Positions 1 to 8,202 of a stretch of DNA of 64,000 nucleotides are shown here, piece by piece. Below the pieces are notes generated by a model that made no database searches, was not told the DNA's origin, and saw only the letters and a program-made list of their open reading frames with translations. Location of the stretch: contig NZ_CP108458.1 of NCBI RefSeq assembly GCF_036242395.1, positions 7,254,001-7,318,000 of the forward strand, given 5' to 3'. The stretch is from Kitasatospora sp. NBC_01266 (lineage in GTDB: Bacteria > Actinomycetota > Actinomycetes > Streptomycetales > Streptomycetaceae). Positions within the stretch are counted from its first letter, which is position 1, and every line of letters starts with the position of its first letter. Position numbers and translations under genes: made by a program.

Positions 1-314
1 ACGAAGAGCACCGGGAGGTGGCGGAGAGCGAGTTGAGCCAGGCGCTGCGGGCGGTCTTCGCCGAGCCCGAGCAACTCGCGGAACTGCGCGCGGCGCCGGG
101 CGGCGAGGAGGCGCTGCGCGATCTGACCTCGGCGGTGCGCCGGGTGCCGATGGCCCGCCGGTTCCACAACGACGCGGTGCGTGCGGCGCGCGCGGTGCGC
201 ACCCACCGGCTGGTGCGCTACTTCCGGCTGGCCGGGCGGGCGCCGTTCCCGCTGGCCTTCGAGATGGACGACGAGCCGCCGGCGGCACTCGTCCCGCAGG
301 GCTCGCCGGCCTAG
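1..314 (+). CDS. C-terminal part of a LemA-like envelope protein (cut by the window edge)
   Basis: An open frame runs in from the left edge (codon phase starting at base 3) and ends at TAG 312-314, so the start and any N-terminal membrane segment lie outside the window. The visible part is alpha-helical and charged. A segment reading ARRFHNDAVRAAR, followed by a short Phe/Pro-containing stretch, resembles the C-terminal region of LemA-family proteins (ARxYYNxxVxxYN...FP). Related proteins, usually called hypothetical or LemA-like, lie upstream of pdxS in Streptomyces as I recall. The GTG at 18 could be read as a start, but the frame is open before it and no ribosome binding site precedes it. 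The function is unknown and the family assignment is tentative. Confidence 0.6.
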   Translation, partial: EEHREVAESELSQALRAVFAEPEQLAELRAAPGGEEALRDLTSAVRRVPMARRFHNDAVRAARAVRTHRLVRYFRLAGRAPFPLAFEMDDEPPAALVPQGSPA

Positions 315-525
315 TCCGCGCCGGTGATTTCCGGGCTCGGCAAGGCCCAGGGACGCCCCGGGGACGTGGTCGGGGCGGCACCGTACCCGGTCCCGCGCGG
401 TGGGACCTACGGCCTGTTTGTCGTATCGATTCGGCAGGTCTGGACTAGGTGGCGCATCGATCACGTACCCGAACGGCCTACCATAGGGCGATAGCACACC
501 GATTCGTCTTCGAGTGAGGTCTCAC

Positions 526-1440
526 GTGTCCACCAGCACTCCCGCTTCCGCCGACCAGCCGCAGATCGGTACCGCCCGGGTCAAGCGCGGCATGGCCGAG
601 CAGCTCAAGGGCGGTGTGATCATGGACGTGGTCAACGCCGAGCAGGCCAAGATCGCCGAGGACGCGGGTGCCGTCGCCGTCATGGCGCTCGAGCGGGTCC
701 CCGCTGACATCCGCAAGGACGGCGGCGTGGCCCGGATGTCCGACCCGGACATGATCGACGGCATCATCAACGCCGTCTCCATCCCGGTCATGGCCAAGTC
801 CCGGATCGGCCACTTCGTCGAGGCCCAGGTGCTGCAGGCGCTCGGCGTGGACTACATCGACGAGTCCGAGGTGCTCACCCCGGCCGACGAGGTCAACCAC
901 TCGGACAAGTGGGCCTTCACCACTCCCTTCGTCTGCGGTGCCACCAACCTCGGTGAGGCGCTGCGCCGGGTCGCCGAGGGCGCGGCGATGATCCGCTCCA
1001 AGGGCGAGGCCGGCACCGGCAACGTGGTCGAGGCCGTGCGCCACATGCGCCAGATCAACGCCGACATCCGCCGCCTGACCACCCTCGACGAGAACGAGCT
1101 GTACGTCGCGGCGAAGAACCTGCAGGCCCCGTACGAGCTGGTCAAGGAGGTCGCGCAGCTGGGCAAGCTCCCGGTCGTGCTGTTCTCCGCCGGTGGCGTG
1201 GCCACCCCGGCCGACGCCGCGCTGATGATGCAGCTGGGCGCCGAGGGTGTCTTCGTCGGCTCGGGCATCTTCAAGTCCGGCGACCCGGCCAAGCGCGCCG
1301 CCGCCGTGGTGAAGGCCACCACCTTCTTCGACGACCCGAAGGTGATCGCGGACGTCTCCCGCGGCCTGGGCGAGGCCATGGTCGGCATCAACTGCGACAC
1401 CCTGCCCGAGACCGAGCGCTACTCGAACCGCGGCTGGTAG
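526..1440 (+). CDS. pdxS: Pyridoxal 5'-phosphate synthase lyase subunit PdxS
   Basis: This is the synthase subunit of the DXP-independent vitamin B6 pathway. It condenses ribose 5-phosphate, glyceraldehyde 3-phosphate and ammonia into PLP in the cytoplasm. The (beta/alpha)8-barrel signatures are all visible: GGVIMDVV, VMAKSRIGHFVEAQ with the probable Schiff-base Lys near residue 91, SKGEAGTGNVVEA with the second catalytic Lys near 159, and the phosphate loop GSGIFKSGDP. The protein has 304 residues, a normal length. I chose GTG 526 because TGAGGT lies just upstream at a good distance and homologues begin with a short Ser/Thr-rich tail; GTG 514 in the same frame is possible. pdxT, which supplies the ammonia, follows after a hairpin. 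Confidence 0.96.
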   Translation: MSTSTPASADQPQIGTARVKRGMAEQLKGGVIMDVVNAEQAKIAEDAGAVAVMALERVPADIRKDGGVARMSDPDMIDGIINAVSIPVMAKSRIGHFVEAQVLQALGVDYIDESEVLTPADEVNHSDKWAFTTPFVCGATNLGEALRRVAEGAAMIRSKGEAGTGNVVEAVRHMRQINADIRRLTTLDENELYVAAKNLQAPYELVKEVAQLGKLPVVLFSAGGVATPADAALMMQLGAEGVFVGSGIFKSGDPAKRAAAVVKATTFFDDPKVIADVSRGLGEAMVGINCDTLPETERYSNRGW

Positions 1441-1456
1441 TCGCTCCCGTTCGTCC

Positions 1457-1487
1457 GGTCCGCCGCGCGCAGCTGGCGCGGCGGACC
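1457..1487 (+). terminator. Hairpin between pdxS and pdxT
   Basis: A perfect 12-bp inverted repeat (left arm GGTCCGCCGCGC, 1457-1468; right arm 1476-1487) with a 7-nt loop lies 17 bp after the pdxS stop. No U-run follows. It could be a partial terminator that lowers pdxT expression relative to pdxS, or a 3'-end stabiliser. Confidence 0.6.
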
Positions 1488-1571
1488 GTTGCGCATCCCC
1501 CTGCGAATCCCCGCCCGCGAACCCTGCCGGCGAAGCCTGCGAAGATCGAAGCGCGAAGAAGGTAACCCACC

Positions 1572-2216
1572 GTGTCCAGCAGCACCCCCGTGATCGGCGT
1601 CCTGGCCCTGCAGGGCGATGTCCGCGAGCACCTGGTCGCGCTCGCCGAGGCGGACGCCCTGGCCCGCCCGGTCCGCCGGGCCGAGGAGCTGGCCGAGGTC
1701 GACGCCCTGGTCATACCCGGCGGCGAGTCCACCACCATGTCCAACCTGGCGCTGGCCTTCGGCCTGATGGAGCCGCTGCGCGAGCGGGTGGCGGCCGGGA
1801 TGCCGACCTACGGTTCATGCGCGGGCATGATCATGCTGGCCGAGAAGATCCTGGACGGCCGGGAGGACCAGCAGAGCGTCGGCGGGATCGACATGACCGT
1901 GCGCCGCAACGCCTTCGGCCGGCAGAACGAGTCCTTCGAGTCCGCGATCGACTTCCAGGGCTTCGAGGGCGAGCCGGTGCACGGTGTCTTCATCCGCGCG
2001 CCGTGGGTCGAGTCGGTGGGCGCCGGCGTCGAGGTGCTGGCCGAGCTGCCGGCCGCCGACGGTGCCGACAGCCGGATCGTGGCGGTGCGCCAGGGCAACC
2101 TGCTGGCCACCTCCTTCCACCCGGAGCTGACCGGCGACCACCGGGTGCACGCGCTCTTCGTGCGGATGGTCGAGCAGGCCCTGGCGGATCGACCCTCGCC
2201 CGGCGCGGGCGCCTGA
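1572..2216 (+). CDS. pdxT: Pyridoxal 5'-phosphate synthase glutaminase subunit PdxT
   Basis: This class I glutaminase hydrolyses glutamine and channels ammonia to PdxS in a 12+12 complex. The 214-residue protein shows the family signatures: GVLALQGDVREH near the N-terminus, GGESTTM, the nucleophile elbow GSCAGM with Cys at about 83, and the His/Glu pair of the triad in SFHPELT (His about 183, Glu about 185). GTG 1572 is preceded by a GAAGG-type ribosome binding site. It lies 131 bp after pdxS and probably shares its promoter, with the intervening hairpin as a possible tuning element. Confidence 0.96.
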   Translation: MSSSTPVIGVLALQGDVREHLVALAEADALARPVRRAEELAEVDALVIPGGESTTMSNLALAFGLMEPLRERVAAGMPTYGSCAGMIMLAEKILDGREDQQSVGGIDMTVRRNAFGRQNESFESAIDFQGFEGEPVHGVFIRAPWVESVGAGVEVLAELPAADGADSRIVAVRQGNLLATSFHPELTGDHRVHALFVRMVEQALADRPSPGAGA

Positions 2217-2295
2217 CCGGTGCCAGGTGTGCTGTCCCGACACCGGTAAGATCTCCCCTGTTTCATTTCCCTTTGGCGATGTAAAGGAGCTGGTG

Positions 2296-3060
2296 ATGTC
2301 CGGCCACTCTAAGTGGGCTACCACCAAGCACAAGAAAGCCGTGATCGACGCCAAGCGCGGCAAGCTCTTCGCCAAGATGATCAAGAACATCGAGGTGGCG
2401 GCGAAGACCGGCGGGCCCGACCCGGCCGGCAACCCGACCCTCTACGACGCCATCCAGAAGGCCAAGAAGAGCTCGGTCCCGATCGACAACATCAACCGCG
2501 CCGTCAAGCGCGGTGGCGGTCTGGAGGCCGGCGGGGCCGACTACGCGACGATCATGTACGAGGGCTACGGCCCCAACGGTGTCGCGGTGCTGATCGAGTG
2601 CCTCACCGACAACCGCAACCGCGCCGCCTCCGACGTGCGCGTGGCGATGACCCGCAACGGCGGCTCGATGGCCGACCCGGGCTCGGTGTCGTACCTGTTC
2701 AACCGCAAGGGCGTGGTGATCGTCCCGAAGAGCGACGGCGTGGACGAGGACAAGGTCCTCGAGGTCGTGCTCGAGGCCGGCGTCGACGTCGAGGAGGTCA
2801 ACGACCTGGGTGACACCCTCGAGGTGGTCTCCGAGGCGACCGACATGGTCGCGGTGCGCACCGCGCTGGTCGACGGCGGACTCGACTACGACTCGGCGGA
2901 CGCCAACTTCGTGCCCAGCATGCAGGTCGAGCTGGACGTGGACGGCGCCCGCAAGATCCTGAAGCTGATCGACGCGCTGGAGGACAGCGACGACGTGCAG
3001 AACGTCTTCGCCAACTTCGACATCTCCGACGAGGTGGGCGCGCAGCTCGACTCCGAGTGA
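2296..3060 (+). CDS. YebC/TACO1 family protein
   Basis: This 254-residue protein of the YebC/PmpR/TACO1 family begins with the hallmark MSGHSKWATTKHKKA, which fixes the start at ATG 2296 behind an AAAGGAG site; the frame is open further upstream but has no support there. Family members have been described both as DNA-binding regulators and, more recently, as ribosome-associated factors that relieve stalling at proline stretches (TACO1 in mitochondria, YebC in bacteria). The three-domain layout appears intact, including the conserved GYGPNGVAVL and TDNRNRAASDVR segments. The gene sits upstream of ruvCAB, the usual bacterial order, but is separated from it by a strong hairpin. Confidence 0.93.
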   Translation: MSGHSKWATTKHKKAVIDAKRGKLFAKMIKNIEVAAKTGGPDPAGNPTLYDAIQKAKKSSVPIDNINRAVKRGGGLEAGGADYATIMYEGYGPNGVAVLIECLTDNRNRAASDVRVAMTRNGGSMADPGSVSYLFNRKGVVIVPKSDGVDEDKVLEVVLEAGVDVEEVNDLGDTLEVVSEATDMVAVRTALVDGGLDYDSADANFVPSMQVELDVDGARKILKLIDALEDSDDVQNVFANFDISDEVGAQLDSE

Positions 3061-3073
3061 GCTGACCCTTCAT

Positions 3074-3107
3074 CCGGCCCGGTGGTCCCCGCGGACCGCC
3101 GGGCCGG
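3074..3107 (+). terminator. Terminator after yebC
   Basis: A 15-bp inverted repeat (3074-3088 with 3093-3107, one G-T pair) closes on a 4-nt loop 13 bp after the yebC stop. It separates yebC from the ruv promoter region. No U-run follows, as is usual in this lineage. Confidence 0.75.
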
Positions 3108-3112
3108 TGTCG

Positions 3113-3141
3113 TTGTCGGGACTGTCCGAGCCGGGTACTAG
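3113..3141 (+). promoter_or_regulatory. Candidate ruvC promoter
   Basis: TTGTCG (3113-3118) and TACTAG (3136-3141) are spaced by 17 bp, with an overlapping TAGGGT that could serve as an alternative -10. The pair lies right after the yebC terminator and about 40 bp before ruvC, consistent with a principal sigma-factor promoter for ruvCAB. Confidence 0.45.
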
Positions 3142-3181
3142 GGTCTGTCTGTCCTGGCATGACCGACGAAGGGTGGGCGCG

Positions 3182-3757
3182 TTGCGGGTACTGGGTGTGG
3201 ACCCTGGGCTGACCAGGTGCGGAGTCGGCGTGGTCGAGGGCGCGCCGGGCCGGCCGCTGCGGATGCTCGGCGTCGGCGTGCTGCGCACCCCGGCCGAGGA
3301 GGAGGTCCCGCGCCGGCTGCTGGCGATCGAGGAGGGCCTGGAGACCTGGCTGGACGCCCACCGCCCCGACATCGTCGCCATCGAGCGGGTCTTCGCCCAG
3401 CACAACGTGCGCACCGTGATGGGGACGGCGCAGGCCAGCGCCGTCGCGATGCTCTGCGCCAGCCGGCGCGGCCTGCCGGTGGTGCTGCACACCCCCAGCG
3501 AGGTCAAGGCCGCCGTCAGCGGCTCGGGACGGGCCGACAAGGCCCAGGTCACGGCCATGGTGACCAGGCTGCTGCGACTGGACGCGCCGCCCAAGCCGGC
3601 CGATGCCGCCGATGCGCTGGCGCTGGCGATCTGTCACATCTGGCGCGGCACGGCCGGCGACAAGATCGCCGCCGCGCTGGCCACCGCCGCCTCGGCGCGC
3701 GCCGTGCCGGCCCGCACCCTCTCCGCCCGTTCGCCCCGCAAGGAGTACCGCTCGTGA
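3182..3757 (+). CDS. ruvC: Crossover junction endodeoxyribonuclease RuvC
   Basis: RuvC is a dimeric, Mg-dependent endonuclease that resolves Holliday junctions after RuvAB branch migration. The RNase H-like acidic residues are present: Asp7 in GVDPGLTRCG, a Glu in AIERVF at about 68, and the closing Asp pair in KPADAADALALAICH. I place the start at TTG 3182 because it gives the family N-terminus LRVLGVDPG and has AAGGGTGGG upstream; GTG 3173 is an alternative. The product is 191 residues with a basic, Ala/Arg-rich tail. The stop overlaps the ruvA GTG start (GTGA), so translation is probably coupled. Confidence 0.95.
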   Translation: MRVLGVDPGLTRCGVGVVEGAPGRPLRMLGVGVLRTPAEEEVPRRLLAIEEGLETWLDAHRPDIVAIERVFAQHNVRTVMGTAQASAVAMLCASRRGLPVVLHTPSEVKAAVSGSGRADKAQVTAMVTRLLRLDAPPKPADAADALALAICHIWRGTAGDKIAAALATAASARAVPARTLSARSPRKEYRS

Positions 3758-4365
3758 TCGCGTTCGTCCAGGGCCCGGTGGCGGCCCTCACCCCGGGGTG
3801 TGCCGTCGTCGAGGTCGGCGGGGTCGGCATGGCGGTGCAGTGCACGCCCAACACGCTGGCCGCGCTGCGCCTGGGCGAGCCGGCCCGGCTGGCCACCTCC
3901 CTGGTGGTGCGGGAGGACTCGCTCACCCTGTACGGCTTCGCGGACGACGACGAGCGGGCCACCTTCGAGATCCTGCAGGCCGCACCCGGGGTGGGCCCGC
4001 GGGTGGCGCAGGCGATGCTCGGCGTGCACAGTCCCGACGCGCTGCGCCTGGCGGTGGCCAACGGGGACGAGCGGGCGCTGATCCAGGTGCCCGGGATCGG
4101 CAAGGCGAAGGCGGCCAAGTTGCTGCTGGAGTACAAGAACAAGCTCGGTGCCCCGATCGGCGCCGTCCCGGCGCAGAAGCCGGTCGCCACCGGCCCCGCC
4201 CCGTGGAGCGAGCAGTTGCACGCCGCCCTGGTCGGCCTCGGCTACGCGCCGCGGGAGGCCGAGGAGGCGGTGGTCGCGGTGACCCCGGAGGCCGAGGCGC
4301 AGCGCACCACCGACGTGGGCGCGTTGCTCAAGGCGGCGCTGCGGACTCTCAACCGCACGCGATAG
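3754..4365 (+). CDS. ruvA: Holliday junction branch migration protein RuvA
   Basis: RuvA is the tetrameric DNA-binding subunit that holds the four-way junction and recruits RuvB. The 203-residue protein has the N-terminal OB-fold, a helix-hairpin-helix pair (QAAPGVGPRVAQAML and QVPGIGKAKAAKLLLEY), a short flexible Pro/Ala linker around 135-150, and the C-terminal RuvB-binding domain (LVGLGYAPREAEEAV). GTG 3754 overlaps the ruvC stop by four bases and is preceded by AAGGAG. ruvB follows after 88 bp. Confidence 0.96.
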   Translation: MIAFVQGPVAALTPGCAVVEVGGVGMAVQCTPNTLAALRLGEPARLATSLVVREDSLTLYGFADDDERATFEILQAAPGVGPRVAQAMLGVHSPDALRLAVANGDERALIQVPGIGKAKAAKLLLEYKNKLGAPIGAVPAQKPVATGPAPWSEQLHAALVGLGYAPREAEEAVVAVTPEAEAQRTTDVGALLKAALRTLNRTR

Positions 4366-4453
4366 CGCGATTACGCGACAAGCAGCCGCTCGCTACGCTG
4401 CTGGACAAAGCCATCTGATTCTTCATCAACTTGTCGACTTGGAGCCAGCCCTG

Positions 4454-5665
4454 ATGAGCCCGTACGACTCCGACCCCGCCGACCGCCTGGTGGCGGCCGC
4501 CGCCGACGAGGCGGACCAGGCGGTCGAGGCGGCGCTGCGCCCCAAGCTGCTGGACGAGTTCATCGGCCAGGAGCGGGTGCGCGAGCAGCTCTCGCTGGTG
4601 CTGCGGGCGGCCCGGATGCGCGGTGCCGCGCCCGACCACGTGCTGCTCAGCGGACCGCCCGGACTCGGCAAGACCACCCTGTCCATGATCATCGCGGCCG
4701 AGCTGAACGCACCGATCCGGATCACCTCGGGCCCCGCCATCCAGCACGCCGGCGACCTGGCGGCGATCCTCTCCTCGCTCACCGAGGGCGAGGTGCTCTT
4801 CCTCGACGAGATCCACCGGATGTCGCGGCCCGCCGAGGAGATGCTCTACATGGCGATGGAGGACTTCCGGGTCGACGTGATCGTCGGCAAGGGCCCCGGT
4901 GCCACCGCGATCCCGCTGGAGCTGCCGCCGTTCACCCTGGTCGGCGCGACCACCCGGGCCGGTCTGCTGCCGCCGCCGCTGCGCGACCGGTTCGGCTTCA
5001 CCGGGCACATGGAGTTCTACGCCCCCGCCGAGCTGGAGCGGGTGGTGCACCGCTCGGCCGCGCTGCTCGACGTGGAGATCGACCCGGTCGGGGCCGCCGA
5101 GATCGCCGGCCGTTCCCGGGGCACCCCGCGAATCGCCAACCGGCTGCTGCGCCGGGTGCGCGACTACGCCCAGGTCGAGCACGACGGACGGATCACCCAG
5201 CAGATCGCCGCCCGGGCGCTGGCGGTCTACGAGGTGGACGCGCGCGGGCTGGACCGGTTGGACCGGGCGGTGCTGGACGCGCTGCTGCGGCTCTTCGGCG
5301 GCGGCCCGGTGGGCCTGTCCACGCTGGCCGTCGCGGTGGGGGAGGAGGCCGAGACGGTGGAGGAGGTGGCCGAGCCGTTCCTGGTCCGCGAGGGCCTGCT
5401 GGCCCGCACCCCGCGCGGCCGGGTCGCCACCGCCGCGGCCTGGCAGCACCTGGGCCTGACCCCGCCGGTGCACCAGGCGGGCGGGCGCGGCGCGCTTCCG
5501 GGACAGCAGCAGTTCTTCGCACCCGGATCAGCGCCCGGATCGGCGGCCGGATCAGCGCCCGGATCGGCGAACGGTTCGGCGAATCGATCACTCACCGAAT
5601 CAGGCCCCGAATCCATGGTTGAATCAGCGGCCGAATCCTGGTCCCCGGAACCCGAAACGGACTGA
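4454..5665 (+). CDS. ruvB: Holliday junction branch migration ATPase RuvB, with a long C-terminal tail
   Basis: RuvB is the hexameric AAA+ motor of branch migration. Visible features are Walker A GPPGLGKTT near residue 67, Walker B FLDEIHR, sensor segment VGATTRAGLL, and the winged-helix domain ending near residue 340. I chose ATG 4454 (MSPYDSDPADRL) with GGAG upstream; TTG 4439 is also in frame. The 403-residue product is longer than the usual roughly 340-360 because of a low-complexity tail of repeated Gly-Ser-Ala-Pro units followed by a Ser/Glu-rich end. The DNA of the tail shows about 12-bp repeats. A TTACGC/TACGCT pair at 4371/4394 (17-bp spacer) could be an internal promoter. Confidence 0.95.
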   Translation: MSPYDSDPADRLVAAAADEADQAVEAALRPKLLDEFIGQERVREQLSLVLRAARMRGAAPDHVLLSGPPGLGKTTLSMIIAAELNAPIRITSGPAIQHAGDLAAILSSLTEGEVLFLDEIHRMSRPAEEMLYMAMEDFRVDVIVGKGPGATAIPLELPPFTLVGATTRAGLLPPPLRDRFGFTGHMEFYAPAELERVVHRSAALLDVEIDPVGAAEIAGRSRGTPRIANRLLRRVRDYAQVEHDGRITQQIAARALAVYEVDARGLDRLDRAVLDALLRLFGGGPVGLSTLAVAVGEEAETVEEVAEPFLVREGLLARTPRGRVATAAAWQHLGLTPPVHQAGGRGALPGQQQFFAPGSAPGSAAGSAPGSANGSANRSLTESGPESMVESAAESWSPEPETD

Positions 5666-5824
5666 CCGTGTCGGAGACTCGCCACCTTTGGCGGCGGGAT
5701 GCGATGCTTGGCGTTGTCCGATCAGAGCGGGTCTCCTAGACTTCGCCGGACCGCCCCGTCTCACCTGGCGGGCCGACCATCGCCTGTGGCTGTCCATCGG
5801 GTAGCCCGTAAGGACCTTTCTGCT

Positions 5825-6223
5825 GTGAATTTCATCATTCTTCTCCTCCCGATCGCCGCGATCTTCCTCATGTTCCGATCGCAGAAGAAGCGGCAGCAGC
5901 AGGCGCAGAGCATGCAGTCGGCCATGGAGCCGGGCTCGGCGGTGCGCACCATCGGGGGCATGTACGCCCTGGTGAAGGCGGTCAACGACAGCACCGTGGA
6001 GCTGGAGATCGCTCCCGGCGTGGTGGCCCACTTCGCGAAGAGCGCGGTCGCCGCGGTGATCGAGGCGCAGGAGTACGACGAGATCATCAACGGCCGTCCC
6101 GAGGAGGACGAGTCCGTGGAGCTCAGCGATGAGCTCATCGAGGACGAGCTCATCGAGGACGAGGCCGTGCGCGAGGACGTCAGCCTGGAGAAGGCCGACA
6201 GCGACGAGCCCGCGGCCAAGTAG
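5825..6223 (+). CDS. yajC: Preprotein translocase accessory subunit YajC
   Basis: YajC is a small membrane protein that associates with SecDF and SecYEG. The 132-residue product has a single N-terminal membrane segment (FIILLLPIAAIFLMF, residues 3-17) followed by the conserved basic stretch RSQKKRQQQ and the cytoplasmic domain with the GSAVRTIGGM motif. GTG 5825 places the membrane segment at the N-terminus and follows AAGGA at 5810. The C-terminal third is strongly acidic and contains a direct repeat of ELIED, mirrored by a 15-bp DNA repeat near 6130-6160. The gene starts the yajC-secD-secF cluster. Confidence 0.93.
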   Translation: MNFIILLLPIAAIFLMFRSQKKRQQQAQSMQSAMEPGSAVRTIGGMYALVKAVNDSTVELEIAPGVVAHFAKSAVAAVIEAQEYDEIINGRPEEDESVELSDELIEDELIEDEAVREDVSLEKADSDEPAAK

Positions 6224-6338
6224 TACGACGACGGTCCGCAGCACCACTTCACGGTTGTCCGCAGTCGGCGCCGCCCCCTGCCCTCACACGGGTCGGCGGC
6301 GCTGAGCCGGCGGCATGGGACAGGGAGAAACGAGCAAG

Positions 6339-8198
6339 GTGGCAACACCCAAGTCGCGTCCGCGCGACGGTTATCCGGGGCGGGCTCTGGCCCTCATCCT
6401 GGTGGTCACCGTCGGACTGGTCGCCCTCATGTTCGGGACAGGCCACAGGACGCCTCGCCTCGGGATCGACCTCGCGGGTGGCACCAGCATCACGCTGACC
6501 GCCACCTCGAAGGACAAGGCCGCGGTCAACCAGTCCAACATGGACATCGCGGTCGGGATCATCCAGAAGCGCGTCAACGCCTTCGGTGTCTCCGAAGCCG
6601 AGGTTCAGACCCAGGGCAACGACAACATCATCGTTGACATCCCGAAGGGGACGAACAGCGAGCAGGCGGCGCAGCAGGTCGGTACCACCGCCCAGCTGTA
6701 CTTCCGCCCGGTGCTGGCCACCGCTCCCAGTGGTGTGACCCTGCCCCCCGCCACCAGCAGCCCGAGCGCGCCTGCCAGCGGCAGCCCGAGCGCCGCCGCC
6801 AGTGGCAGCGCCAGTGCCAAGCCGAGTGCCAGCGCCAGCGGTTCGACCGGTGCCGGCGCCAGTGCCGGTGCCGGCTCACCGAGTTCGGGTGCCTCCACGG
6901 CCGGTCGCGCGCTCTCCGAGGGCCTGCTCGCCGATGCCAGCGGCACGCCGAGCGCCCCCGCCGGCGGTGCGGCCACTCCGTCGGCCCCGGCCGCCGGCAG
7001 CGCCGCGCCGAGCTCGGCCGCCTCCGCGCTGCCGCCGGTCCCCACCGCCCCCGCGGACCCCTCCAGCCAGCTCACCCAGGGCACCGTCCCGGCCGACCTG
7101 GCCGCCAAGTTCGCCGCGCTGGACTGCTCCAACTCCACCCAGCGGATCGACTACCAGACCACCCCGGCGGCCGACGCCGTCGCCTGCTCCTACAACCAGG
7201 AGCAGAAGGTCTGGTACAAGTTCGCGCTCGGCCCGGTCGCGGTCAACGGTGCGGACGTCTCCAAGGCGCAGGCCGGCTACGACTCGCAGAACGGCGCCGG
7301 CTGGGAGGTGCAGCTGAACTTCAACGACCGTGGCTCCAAGGCTTTCGCCAACACCACCGGTCAGCTGGCCACCCTGCAGTCGCCGGCCAACCAGTTCGCC
7401 ATCGTGCTGGACGGCAAGGTGGTCTCGCACCCCTACGTCAGCCAGTCGATCACCGGCGGCAACGCGGTGATCTCCGGCAGCTTCAGCCAGGACGACGCCA
7501 GCAACCTCTCCAACGTGCTGAGCTTCGGCGCGCTGCCGCTGAGCTTCAACCAGAGCGACATCACCACCGTCACCCCGCAGCTGGGCGGTGACCAGCTGCA
7601 CGCCGGTCTGCTGGCCGGCGCGATCGGCCTGGCGCTGGTCGTCCTCTACTCGCTGATCTACTACCGGGGCCTGGGCCTGGTCTCGATCGCCGGCCTGGTG
7701 GTCTCCGCGATCCTGACCTACACGATCATGTGCCTGCTGGGCGCCGGGATCGGCTTCGCGCTGAACCTGCCGGCCGTCTGCGGTGCGATCGTGGCGATCG
7801 GTATCACCGCGGACTCCTTCATCGTGTACTTCGAACGCATCCGCGACGAGGTGCGCGAGGGTGCCCAGCTGCGCCCGGCCGTCCAGCGCGCCTGGCCGCG
7901 GGCCCGCCGCACCATCCTGGTCTCCGACTTCGTGTCGCTGCTCTGTGCCGTGGTGCTGTACATCTGCTCGGTCGGCAAGGTCCAGGGGTTCGCGTTCACG
8001 CTGGGTCTGACCACGGTGCTCGACGTCGTGGTGATCTTCCTCTTCACCAAGCCGATGATCACCCTGCTGGCGCGTCGGAAGTTCTTCGCGGACGGCCACC
8101 CGTGGTCCGGCCTCGACCCGAAGCGTCTGGGCGCCCGCCCGCCGGTGCGCGGCGGCCGCCGTCGCCCCGCCACCTCCGCCGCCGTGAAGGAGGCCTGA
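6339..8198 (+). CDS. secD: Protein translocase subunit SecD
   Basis: SecD and SecF form an RND-type, proton-driven complex that pulls secreted proteins out of the Sec channel. The product (619 residues) has an N-terminal membrane segment, the GIDLAGGTSITLTA motif, the large extracytoplasmic P1 domain, and five C-terminal membrane segments including AICAIVAIGITADSFIVYFERIRDE-like family sequence. I chose GTG 6339 with GGGAGAAA upstream; ATG 6315 is in frame but lacks a clear ribosome binding site. P1 is interrupted at about residues 135-245 by a Ser/Ala/Pro/Gly-rich insertion of roughly 110 residues. The secF start lies 4 bp after the stop. Confidence 0.94.
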   Translation: MATPKSRPRDGYPGRALALILVVTVGLVALMFGTGHRTPRLGIDLAGGTSITLTATSKDKAAVNQSNMDIAVGIIQKRVNAFGVSEAEVQTQGNDNIIVDIPKGTNSEQAAQQVGTTAQLYFRPVLATAPSGVTLPPATSSPSAPASGSPSAAASGSASAKPSASASGSTGAGASAGAGSPSSGASTAGRALSEGLLADASGTPSAPAGGAATPSAPAAGSAAPSSAASALPPVPTAPADPSSQLTQGTVPADLAAKFAALDCSNSTQRIDYQTTPAADAVACSYNQEQKVWYKFALGPVAVNGADVSKAQAGYDSQNGAGWEVQLNFNDRGSKAFANTTGQLATLQSPANQFAIVLDGKVVSHPYVSQSITGGNAVISGSFSQDDASNLSNVLSFGALPLSFNQSDITTVTPQLGGDQLHAGLLAGAIGLALVVLYSLIYYRGLGLVSIAGLVVSAILTYTIMCLLGAGIGFALNLPAVCGAIVAIGITADSFIVYFERIRDEVREGAQLRPAVQRAWPRARRTILVSDFVSLLCAVVLYICSVGKVQGFAFTLGLTTVLDVVVIFLFTKPMITLLARRKFFADGHPWSGLDPKRLGARPPVRGGRRRPATSAAVKEA

Positions 8199-8202
8199 CG
8201 TC

